A stretch of 34,595 nt of DNA. Origin: Bryobacterales bacterium. GTDB lineage: Bacteria; Acidobacteriota; Terriglobia; Bryobacterales; Bryobacteraceae. The DNA lies in assembly GCA_026129915.1 (NCBI GenBank), contig JAHCHD010000035.1:1-34595 (forward strand), in the 5' to 3' direction. Under the pieces are notes generated by a model, which had not been told where the DNA came from, searched no databases, and saw only the letters and a program-made list of their open reading frames with translations. Of this stretch, positions 16,030 to 23,114 are shown in pieces; the first letter of the stretch is position 1; each line of letters begins with the position of its first letter. The position numbers and the translations under genes were made by a program.

Positions 16030-17130
16030 ATGAATATTCTGGTGGCGAATCTGGGTTCGACCTCCTTGAAGTATCAGATCCTGGAGATGCCGTCTGAGAC
16101 TTTGGTGGCTCAAGGAAAGATCGAGCGTGTTTCAAATTACCGTGAGGCAATTCAGCAGGAACTCGCAACGCTAAGCGTGCCGGTGGACGCCATTGCCTTT
16201 AAGGCGGTGCATGGCGGTCCAAACTACCGTGGCACCTACATTGTGGATGACGAAGTGCTGGCCGCGATGGAAGAGTTCTTGGCAGCCGCGCCGCTACATA
16301 ACCGTATCTACCTCGACGGCATGCGCGCTTTTCAGGAAGCAATGCCGGGCCTACCTCTGGTGGCCGCCTTCGAAACGGAATTTCACCGTACCATCCCACC
16401 GCAGGCCAGCTACTATGGCATCCCAGCAGCCTGGCGCGAACGCTTTGGCATCATCAAGTACGGCTTTCATGGCGCGTCTCACCAGTACATCGCGCAGCGT
16501 GTGCCTGAACTTGTCGGCGCCAACCCGGAGTCGTTGCGCATTGTCAGTTGCCATTTGGGCGGTAGTTCTTCCATCTGTGCCATTCGCTTCGGCAGTTCTA
16601 TTGATTGCAGCATGGGCTTTTCTCCCCAAACCGGCATCGAGAACGCCACGCGCCACGGAGACTTCGACGTCTTCGCTGTGCTGCACCTGATGAACAATTT
16701 GGGCCTATCTTTCGAAGAAGTACTCGATTCCTTGACTCGCGATGGCGGCCTGGCTGGTCTTTCGGGCGTCGCTGGTGGAGACATGCGCGACATCGTGCAG
16801 GCTATGGAGCGCGGTAACACCGATGCTGCCCACGCCTTCGATGTCTTCGCCTATCAGGTGAAGAAATGCATCGGCGCCTACACTGCGGTGATGGAGGGAC
16901 TCGACGTGATAGCGTTCACCGGCGGCATCGGCGAGAATCGCTTCCGCCTGCGCTCTGCGATTTGCCTCGGTCTTGGCTTTCTTGGAATCGAACTCAATGA
17001 GGAACTGAATGTCACTGGAGGCGGTGACCGCGTCATCAGTTCTCCCGCTAGCGCGGCGAAGGTGATGGTGATTCAGGCCAACGAGGAAGTGGTGGTAGCC
17101 CGGCGTGCCGCCGCCGCGCTGGCAGCCTGA
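16030..17130 (+). CDS. ackA: Acetate kinase family protein (divergent)
   Basis: Acetate kinases interconvert acetate and acetyl phosphate with ATP. The ASKHA-fold motifs are clear: VANLGSTSLKYQ at the N-terminus, YGFHGASHQYIA, CHLGGSSSICAI, SMGFSPQTG, FTGGIGEN and NEEVVVAR. Compared with the Methanosarcina enzyme, the substrate-binding Arg91 (HRVVHGG) is Lys (FKAVHGG), the catalytic Asp148 (FDT) is Glu (AFETEFH), and the Asn of HLGNGSS is Gly. The length is 366 residues against about 400 usual. AGGGAG lies 7 nt before ATG 16030, which I prefer to an in-frame ATG at 16003. No pta gene is adjacent. The family is certain, but the substrate (acetate or another short acid) is not. Confidence 0.85.
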   Translation: MNILVANLGSTSLKYQILEMPSETLVAQGKIERVSNYREAIQQELATLSVPVDAIAFKAVHGGPNYRGTYIVDDEVLAAMEEFLAAAPLHNRIYLDGMRAFQEAMPGLPLVAAFETEFHRTIPPQASYYGIPAAWRERFGIIKYGFHGASHQYIAQRVPELVGANPESLRIVSCHLGGSSSICAIRFGSSIDCSMGFSPQTGIENATRHGDFDVFAVLHLMNNLGLSFEEVLDSLTRDGGLAGLSGVAGGDMRDIVQAMERGNTDAAHAFDVFAYQVKKCIGAYTAVMEGLDVIAFTGGIGENRFRLRSAICLGLGFLGIELNEELNVTGGGDRVISSPASAAKVMVIQANEEVVVARRAAAALAA

Positions 17131-17157
17131 TGCCGAACCAGAACTGCATCTGGCTCA

Positions 17158-17619
17158 CTACTTTGCGGGTGGAAATGTCACCAGCATATCTTCTTTGCGC
17201 ATCACCAAGTTGCTGGTATTGTAGGTGGCCAGCTCAAAACCGTGCCCGTGCGTGATGGCGTCCGTGGGGCAGGCTTCCACGCAGAACCCGCAGAAGATGC
17301 AGCGGCTGTAGTCGATGTTGTAGACCCTGGCAAAGCGTTCGCCACCGCTGATGCGCTTCTGATCTGTGTTCTCTTCGGCTTCGATATAAATACAATTCGC
17401 AGGGCAGGCCGCCGCGCACAGGAAACAGGCTACGCACTTCTCCATGCCGTCTTCGTCGCGCTGCAACTCGTGTTTTCCCCGGAAACGTTCCTGGAACTTC
17501 ACCGGGCCGTCAGGATAGTCCTCAGTGACCGTGGGAGCCATCATCTCCTTGAAGGTCACTCCCATGCCCGTGGCAATCGCGGCTGCGTGATCGAACAGGT
17601 CAGTAATTTTGGTAGCCAT
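17158..17619 (-). CDS. nuoI: NuoI-like 2[4Fe-4S] ferredoxin-type protein
   Basis: The 153-residue protein matches NADH-quinone oxidoreductase subunit I. Two cluster motifs are present, CVACFLCAAACP and CIFCGFCVEACP, with the typical surrounding GMEKCVAC, YNIDYSRC and DAITHG segments. In complex I this subunit carries clusters N6a/N6b. I chose ATG 17619 because TAGGGA lies just upstream; an in-frame ATG at 17706 would add an unusual Gly-rich lead. No other nuo gene is in the window, so this is an orphan copy that follows the flavoprotein gene on the same strand. It may serve complex I encoded elsewhere or act as an electron carrier for its neighbour. Confidence 0.87.
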   Translation of the reverse strand: MATKITDLFDHAAAIATGMGVTFKEMMAPTVTEDYPDGPVKFQERFRGKHELQRDEDGMEKCVACFLCAAACPANCIYIEAEENTDQKRISGGERFARVYNIDYSRCIFCGFCVEACPTDAITHGHGFELATYNTSNLVMRKEDMLVTFPPAK

Positions 17620-17708
17620 GGCTCTGTCCCTATAGAGTACCGAAGTACAGAGGCCGATTCCGAGTTCGATCCTGCCTTCGGGCCAACCCGTACCAGTTTG
17701 AGGCAAGT

Positions 17709-19043
17709 TCAGCCCTGCTCCATCGCGTTGCGCAGTTGCCGCGCGGCAATCAACACAGGGTCCCAGGTGGTGGCATAGGGCGGCGCGTAACAGAGGTCGG
17801 TGTATTGGAATTCGTCGAGGGTCAGCCCTGACCCAATGGCCGTAGCCATCACATTAATGCGCCCCTCCACGTCGCGGTCACCCACAACGGCAGCACCCAG
17901 CAGACGCCCGCTTCGCCGCTCTGCCACCAGTTCCACTTCCAGTTGTTCGCCAAAGAAATAGCTTGGACGCGAGCGGGCCGTTACCCTCGCGCTCACCGCG
18001 CCGAAACCCTGTTGCCGCGCGCCACTGGGCGACAATCCTGTGGTGGCAACGGCCATTCCGCAGACCTTGACGATGGACGTACCGGCCACCCCGGGAAACC
18101 GCTCCCGGCGTCCAGCAGCGTTCGCCCCTGCCACCAGTCCCATCTTGTTGGCCGTGGTTCCAAGCGGAATCCAGTCTGGAGCGTTCTTCACCCGGTGGAA
18201 GGTCTCGGCGCAGTCTCCCGCGGCAAACACACCAGGAAGATTCGTTTCGAGATGCTCGTCCACCGCGATGGCGCCGCTGCGGCCCAACTTGATGCCGGCC
18301 CGCTGCGCCAACTCCGTTTCCGGGCGGATGCCCGCTGCCACCACCACCATCCCAGCCGGCATTGCATCCAGCCCCTGTTCGTGGATCTCCTCAGCCCGGT
18401 AATTGGTGTGCAAATCTATCTGAAATTGTCCTAAGCGTTCCCTGATTCTTCGCGAAAGCCACTCCTCATGCCATCGCAGAGGGTGTGGTCCTGCCTCCAC
18501 CATGGTCACCTGCAGACCACGCATGCGCAGCGCTTCAGCCATTTCCAATCCCACGAACCCTGCGCCGATCACCATCGCCGAGGCTGGCTGGCGCTTTTCC
18601 AGGTATTCCTGCACTCTGCCGAAATGCTCCCAGGTATGTGCCTGGAAACAGTGGGGGGAGTCAATGCCGCGGATCTCCGGGACGCGTGCGGTCGCCCCCA
18701 TCGCCAGCACGAGACGGTCGTAGGACAGTTCACGCCCGTTTGAGAGCAACACCCGCCGACGCGCATGTGCGATCTCAGTCACCGCGGTATTCAGTTCCAC
18801 CTGGATGTTGCGTTCGTTGCGGAAGAAACCAGGGGAGTGCACCAGCAGGTCCTCGCGGTCCTGAACCTGGCCTTCAATCCAGTAGGGCAACCCACAGGCG
18901 CCGTAGGAAATCACGGGCCCGCGTTCAAGCACGGTGATCCGCAGGTCGCGGTCAAGTTTCCGGGCCCGCGAAGCAGCACTCAGTCCGGCGGCCACACCCC
19001 CGATCACCACCAGGTGTCGTCCCGAAGCCGGGTGCGCAGTCAT
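17709..19043 (-). CDS. CoA-disulfide reductase/NADH oxidase-type flavoprotein
   Basis: This is an FAD- and NAD(P)H-dependent pyridine nucleotide-disulfide oxidoreductase, 444 residues. The FAD-binding GGVAAGLSAASRARKL motif, the active-site SYGACGLPYW with single Cys50, the NAD-binding VIGAGFVGLEMAEAL and the second FAD motif VFAAGDCAE are all present, as is the C-terminal CYAPPYATTWDP segment typical of CoA-disulfide reductases. Its likely reactions are reduction of CoA disulfide, polysulfide or oxygen; the sequence alone does not decide. It sits 4 bp after the STAS gene and about 90 bp before the NuoI-like gene, so all three are probably co-transcribed. Confidence 0.88.
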   Translation of the reverse strand: MTAHPASGRHLVVIGGVAAGLSAASRARKLDRDLRITVLERGPVISYGACGLPYWIEGQVQDREDLLVHSPGFFRNERNIQVELNTAVTEIAHARRRVLLSNGRELSYDRLVLAMGATARVPEIRGIDSPHCFQAHTWEHFGRVQEYLEKRQPASAMVIGAGFVGLEMAEALRMRGLQVTMVEAGPHPLRWHEEWLSRRIRERLGQFQIDLHTNYRAEEIHEQGLDAMPAGMVVVAAGIRPETELAQRAGIKLGRSGAIAVDEHLETNLPGVFAAGDCAETFHRVKNAPDWIPLGTTANKMGLVAGANAAGRRERFPGVAGTSIVKVCGMAVATTGLSPSGARQQGFGAVSARVTARSRPSYFFGEQLEVELVAERRSGRLLGAAVVGDRDVEGRINVMATAIGSGLTLDEFQYTDLCYAPPYATTWDPVLIAARQLRNAMEQG

Positions 19044-19047
19044 CGCC

Positions 19048-19449
19048 TTAGTCCACCTGCTTTTGTTGGCGAAGGAACTCGAGGATATCGAAGCGCTTTG
19101 ATTCGCGATCTGGGAAGAAGCTGTCCACTGCGCTACGCTCGTCGTCGTAGACCTCGAAGACCGTTTCCAGTTTCGTCAACAGCATTAGCTCGATATTTCT
19201 GCGGGACAGGTTCAGGAGCTTCAGCGTTCCGCCCTGCTTTCGAAACGTGGAGAAGCAATACACCAGCGTGCCCAAGCCCGAGCTGTCGATATAGTCGACA
19301 TTCTTCAGGTCCAGCACCACCTGCCGCGTTTCTGCGTCACTGAGAGCCTTGATCGCGTCTTTTAGCTTAGCCGTGGCCTCGCCCACCACAAGTTTGCCGT
19401 CGAGCGCAACAATCGTGATACCGTCAACAGACTTCTGGGAGAATTGCAT
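19048..19449 (-). CDS. STAS domain anti-sigma factor antagonist
   Basis: The 133-residue product is a SpoIIAA-like STAS protein. The phosphorylation loop DSSGLG (residues 55-60) follows VVLDLKNVDYI, and the helix LVYCFSTFRKQGG is typical. Such proteins bind anti-sigma factors when the loop Ser is unphosphorylated and release them once an anti-sigma kinase modifies it. No anti-sigma kinase (RsbW-like) or partner sigma gene lies next to it; instead the next gene is a redox flavoprotein, 4 bp away. About 20 residues after the STAS core (RESKRFDILEFLRQQKQVD) form a charged tail. The regulatory target is unknown. Confidence 0.9.
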   Translation of the reverse strand: MQFSQKSVDGITIVALDGKLVVGEATAKLKDAIKALSDAETRQVVLDLKNVDYIDSSGLGTLVYCFSTFRKQGGTLKLLNLSRRNIELMLLTKLETVFEVYDDERSAVDSFFPDRESKRFDILEFLRQQKQVD

Positions 19450-19631
19450 ATTTGGTTGGATATGCCGGGCGCCGCCAACTGCAGGCCTGCGGCCATCTAA
19501 CCGAAGGATACCCTATATGTATAAGCCAGCGGTTGTTGGGTTGATCGGCGAAGCCCGCGGCCAGCGCGCTTGGGAGTGAACAAAGCGCCGCAATTTACCC
19601 GGGCAGCTAAATCGTCCCGACAGCTACATAC

Positions 19632-20327
19632 TCAGACCGCCTGTGCGGTTTCTGCCACATCCACGGAGCGGATGGTGTAGCCGATACCGCGTACCGTCTG
19701 GATAAGCTTGATATCGTAGCCCTCGTCGAGTTTCGTCCGCAGGTGCCGGATGTAGACGTCCACGATGTTTGTGAGTCCGTCGTAATCCTTCTCCCAGACA
19801 TGCTGCACAATCATGGAGCGCGAGAGGCTCTGCCCGCAGTTGCGCATCAGGTATTCGAGAATGTCAAACTCCCGCGGAGCCAAATCCACTTGGCGTCCGC
19901 CGCGGCTTGCCTTGCGGCGCGCGCAATCGAGGGTAAGATCCCCCACCTGCAGACGTTCCTGGGTGGGCCGCGCCCGGCGCAATATGGCCTTCATTCGGGC
20001 TTGCAACTCAACCAGCGCAAACGGCTTCGAGAGGTAGTCATCCGCGCCGGCGTCGAGGCTGCGGACACGATCCTCCACCGACGAAGCGCTCCCCAGCATG
20101 ATGATTGGCAGGTCGCCTTTACGCTGGCGGAGCTTCTCCACCAGCTTCAGCCCAGGCATATCCTTAAGATGCGCCTCCACTACCAGCAGATCAAATTGCT
20201 CTGCCGTCAGCCTGGCCAATGCTTCGGCGCCATCTGGTAAGCAAACTACCTGGTATCCCACGCCGGCTAGCGAGTGGGAAAGAAACTCGGCGATTGCGGT
20301 TTCGCCGTCAACAATTAAGACGCGCAT
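19632..20327 (-). CDS. OmpR-family response regulator with degenerate receiver
   Basis: The protein has an N-terminal receiver domain (1-120) and a C-terminal winged helix typical of OmpR/PhoB DNA-binding proteins (LAPREFDILEYLMRN, VDVYIRHLRTKLDEG, TVRGIGY). The receiver departs from the rule: the phospho-acceptor Asp is Glu51 (LLVVEAHLKDMPGL), the acidic pair is VDGE rather than VDDx, and the switch Thr is replaced (IIMLGSAS). The conserved Lys101 remains. Glu at the acceptor site often mimics phosphate, so the protein may be constitutively active or regulated by something other than a kinase. AGGA lies 8 nt before the ATG. No histidine kinase is nearby, so it is an orphan. Confidence 0.92.
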   Translation of the reverse strand: MRVLIVDGETAIAEFLSHSLAGVGYQVVCLPDGAEALARLTAEQFDLLVVEAHLKDMPGLKLVEKLRQRKGDLPIIMLGSASSVEDRVRSLDAGADDYLSKPFALVELQARMKAILRRARPTQERLQVGDLTLDCARRKASRGGRQVDLAPREFDILEYLMRNCGQSLSRSMIVQHVWEKDYDGLTNIVDVYIRHLRTKLDEGYDIKLIQTVRGIGYTIRSVDVAETAQAV

Positions 20328-20468
20328 CCTTCACTTCCTACTGGGGCGCACCCGTTACCGCTCCCGTAGGAACGGATAATGTCTGTTCACAAAGCACAGG
20401 CGTAGATGATCGAAACAAGGTTACGATCCTGGAAAAAAGTTCACCTAGGATTTTCTGTGAATGAGACC

Positions 20469-20659
20469 TTAACCTTCGGGTTCTGTGAGGTGCACTGTCT
20501 GGACGGAGCGCGATCGCCATTTGCCTAGCAATTCCCAGGCGACTTCGCGTCGCTTCCAGCACCACGACACCGCACACATGGCCGCAATCAGTGCCACACT
20601 GAACACCACGGTTTCCGCCACGCTAATGCCGTTGCTTCCAAAACCAGAACCATCGCCCA
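20469..20659 (-). pseudogene. Detached C-terminal tail of the acyltransferase (+1 frame)
   Basis: The frame shifted +1 relative to the upstream gene continues without a stop to 20469 and encodes a final membrane helix (SVAETVVFSVALIAAMCAVS) and a basic tail (WCWKRREVAWELLGKWRSR). This is what a typical member of the family would carry after the ...LHLEIVYGRWFWFWKQ segment. I read it as the natural end of the same gene, separated by a one-base insertion or sequence error around 20624-20650. A separate 63-residue protein is less likely. Confidence 0.6.
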
Positions 20660-21585
20660 TAGACGATCTCCAAATGCAGCCAATACACCATCAGCGAGCT
20701 AGTGCCCAGCAACGTGACAAAGCTTGGGCGGCGTCCTGGAAGGTAGGTAAGCCAAAGATAACCGAATGTCATGAGCAGCAAAATTACCCCGAGTTTGATG
20801 AAGACCAGGCCAGGGCTGTCCACCCAGAAGTTAACGTTGCGGTAGATGGAATAGGGGATAAAGGAGAAGTAACCGCCAGCCAGAATAATCCCAAACGCAA
20901 TCAGCGCTGTCCACTGCAGAAAGCGGTTCAGGCTCGCTTTTGGTGTAATGCGGATCATACTGCCGAAGGAAACGCCAAAGGCCGTAAACGCTGCCCACGG
21001 GAACAGCCCGAAAACCTCTGTGTTTGGCTCTAGATAAGCACGAAGCAGAAGGGGGCTTTCCTCCCAGGCAATTCCGCTCACGACGGGTGCCAGCAGCGCA
21101 AACGCCAAACCGCACAGCAGGCCCCACTTCACCCGTTCCTGGGTAGAGAAAAACGCAGATACCGACATCACTGCAAGCGAGATTCCCATGCAGTTGAGGA
21201 TGTCAACGCGAAGCAGGTCCTCCCATTTGCTCCAGGGCACCGCAAACAGGTAGGCCTGAAGCCGCACCGCAAATGCTAACAACAACAGGTAACCCGCACG
21301 CCGCAGAGCCGCCACGAATCGCCCCATCGCGTCCACGCCGCGGCGCTCTCTGCCGTCGAGCAGAAACGCCATGGTTACTCCGGTAAGGAATAGGAAGATC
21401 GGCGCTGGCATTCCGCCTACGAACTGAGAAAGGGTGTATATATCTCCCTGACGCTCCTGGTCTTTCAGAAATGAATGAAAGGTGTGGCCCTGCAACATGA
21501 TGAGGGCCGCAACGCCACGCGTCCAATCAATGAACTGCAGCCGGTCTTTGCTGCTTGATGTGAAAATTGCCGGGGAATGGCCCAT
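20623..21585 (-). CDS. Multipass membrane acyltransferase (HGSNAT/DUF1624-like), truncated frame
   Basis: The 320-residue frame has an N-terminal RLQFIDWTRGVAALIMLQGH segment with the conserved His, FLFLTGVTMAF and about nine hydrophobic helices, matching the heparan-alpha-glucosaminide N-acetyltransferase-like (DUF1624) membrane family, which moves acyl groups across the membrane to sugars. It ends early at GRWFWFWKQRH, and the missing last helix continues in the +1 frame at 20469-20622. The gene is 9 bp after the LolA-like gene. Whether the product is full-length in the cell depends on the frameshift being an assembly error. The exact substrate cannot be read from sequence. Confidence 0.72.
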   Translation of the reverse strand: MGHSPAIFTSSSKDRLQFIDWTRGVAALIMLQGHTFHSFLKDQERQGDIYTLSQFVGGMPAPIFLFLTGVTMAFLLDGRERRGVDAMGRFVAALRRAGYLLLLAFAVRLQAYLFAVPWSKWEDLLRVDILNCMGISLAVMSVSAFFSTQERVKWGLLCGLAFALLAPVVSGIAWEESPLLLRAYLEPNTEVFGLFPWAAFTAFGVSFGSMIRITPKASLNRFLQWTALIAFGIILAGGYFSFIPYSIYRNVNFWVDSPGLVFIKLGVILLLMTFGYLWLTYLPGRRPSFVTLLGTSSLMVYWLHLEIVYGRWFWFWKQRH

Positions 21586-21594
21586 GAGAATTGT

Positions 21595-22278
21595 TTATCG
21601 TTGCGGAAATTCCCGCTTGACGTTCGCGGGCAGGTCCAGCCGCACGTCGTTCGCGCCAAGCGTCGGATTCAGCTTCACGTCGCTGTATGTCACTTCCATA
21701 TAGTCGTCAGAAGGTTCGATGAACTTCTGGCGAATTGGATGCGCGGCACCGTCAGGAATCCAAATTTCGATGGACTTCAATAGGTCACGCACCTTCGGTG
21801 ACTTCGGCGTCAGCAACAAGTGTGTCGTCGCCACCCCAGCCACGGTTTCTGCGCCGTTAGCCTTTACGGTGTATGCTTTGGCCAGGTCCTTGCCGGAGCT
21901 GCCGAAACCGAGAAGCAGAAACTGGTCTACCAAACCACGGTTCTTGCCGACATCAAACTCTTGAACAGTATTGATCTTCGGGTAGAAGATCTCTACCTTG
22001 TTTCCACTAAATGCTACCGAGCGTGGGTTTGGCTTCTCGACAAGAATCTTCGATTCCAGACTCTTGGGCGTGCGGCGGATAACCATGGAGCCCTGTTCCT
22101 CGGTACGGTCGTCGAGAATCGCCGTGTATTTCACCCGCGTGATGGCCGCACTGACAGCACGGAATCCCGGGGCTTCCTTGTCCATCCGCGCCAGAATCTG
22201 CTCTGCCGTCGACGCAGCCTGCAGCGCCACCGCACCCGCAATCATTGCTAACCCTAAGAAAAATTTGGAAATACGCAT
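21595..22278 (-). CDS. LolA-like outer-membrane lipoprotein-sorting/carrier protein
   Basis: The 227-residue secreted protein has a signal peptide (MRISKFFLGLAMIAGAVALQAA) and beta-rich repeats of charged strands such as VEIFYPKINTVQEFDV, IEIWIPDGAAHPIRQKFIEP and DYMEVTYSDVKLNP. This half-barrel pattern (IxIYxPK, then hydrophobic patch, then SxxVTFxDxxLN) is that of LolA/DUF4292-like carriers, which shield acyl chains in the periplasm. AAGG precedes the ATG by 6 nt. It lies within a three-gene operon with a small membrane protein upstream and a membrane acyltransferase downstream, suggesting handling of lipid or acylated envelope molecules. The canonical LolA is probably elsewhere. Confidence 0.82.
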   Translation of the reverse strand: MRISKFFLGLAMIAGAVALQAASTAEQILARMDKEAPGFRAVSAAITRVKYTAILDDRTEEQGSMVIRRTPKSLESKILVEKPNPRSVAFSGNKVEIFYPKINTVQEFDVGKNRGLVDQFLLLGFGSSGKDLAKAYTVKANGAETVAGVATTHLLLTPKSPKVRDLLKSIEIWIPDGAAHPIRQKFIEPSDDYMEVTYSDVKLNPTLGANDVRLDLPANVKREFPQR

Positions 22279-22315
22279 GGTGAGCCTTCCTTACTTTCGC
22301 CCGCCGGTCCGCCAC

Positions 22316-22729
22316 CTAGGGCCGAGTGACCACCACATAGCCATGCAGGGCATCATCCGCTGACCGTAACGCTTCCAGCGTTACCGCCCGCCGTTCCATG
22401 CCCGTGCGCTCTGTAAGTAATTCACTGAGCCGTTCCATCCGGTGATCCACGGGGATCGTCTGTATTAGGGACTCTTCCAGCCAGAATCGAGTTTCTCCCG
22501 AGGCGCCGGGTAGCATAACGATCTCGTCGCGGGCCTTACTCAACAGGGGTTTATCTCGAAATACCGCCGGAGGGGTTAGGAAGATGAACGCGAGAATTGC
22601 ACCCACCATCAGGTCGTAAGCAACGCTTCCGCGCGGGTAATCCCACATGAAGAGGCGCTTCCATAACGCGATGCGCTGTTCGCTCACATCTTTCAGCGTA
22701 GCATGAGCACCGGAAGGGTAGCTGGACAC
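22316..22729 (-). CDS. Small single-pass membrane protein, unknown function
   Basis: The 137-residue frame starts with GTG at 22729 and has one membrane helix (DLMVGAILAFIFLTPPAV) after the basic, aromatic segment WKRLFMWDYPRGSVAYD, then a soluble tail of about 80 residues with no motif I recognise. No clear ribosome site is seen at 22729, and an internal start a little downstream is possible. The gap to the LolA-like gene is 37 bp, so it is likely the first gene of that operon. It could act as a membrane tether for the carrier, but this is a guess from position. Confidence 0.68.
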   Translation of the reverse strand: MSSYPSGAHATLKDVSEQRIALWKRLFMWDYPRGSVAYDLMVGAILAFIFLTPPAVFRDKPLLSKARDEIVMLPGASGETRFWLEESLIQTIPVDHRMERLSELLTERTGMERRAVTLEALRSADDALHGYVVVTRP

Positions 22730-23114
22730 CTGAATTCGCTGAATGCACGAGTTCCGTCAGGTGTCTTGCTCTCGTACCGTCTGGGTTCCAGGTCAAACGC
22801 CAAGCTCCCGCAATATAACTCTGGTAGCCCCGGGAACCTTCACTTGGCGATAACCTGTTCAAAAGACAGACCATTTCGTAGAGATCCGAATCTTCTCGTA
22901 TGGATCGCCCTACCTCCCGCTACCGTTCGCTCTGGCTGATCCCCATCCAACCCTGGAGAATCACCATTCGCTGAAAACTAGTAGCAGCGGCGAGACTACT
23001 TTGTTTTACTGAGAATGCCTAAGGAAGCGTGCGTAGGACAGGTAATCTCAAGGGAAACCGGAGTTCAACCGCAAAGCACGCCCAAGGCGTTCAAAACCAA
23101 GAGGAGATTGTGGA
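22730..23114. other. Intergenic divergent promoter region
   Basis: This 385-bp region separates the minus-strand operon (22729) from the plus-strand radical SAM gene (23115), so both promoters should lie here. The only clear signal is GAGGAG at 23101-23106, 8 nt before the radical SAM ATG. A stretch at 22978-23010 is richer in A/T (tgaaaactagtagcag, tttgttttactg) and is a possible promoter, but I cannot name a matched pair. No gene is seen. Confidence 0.45.
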
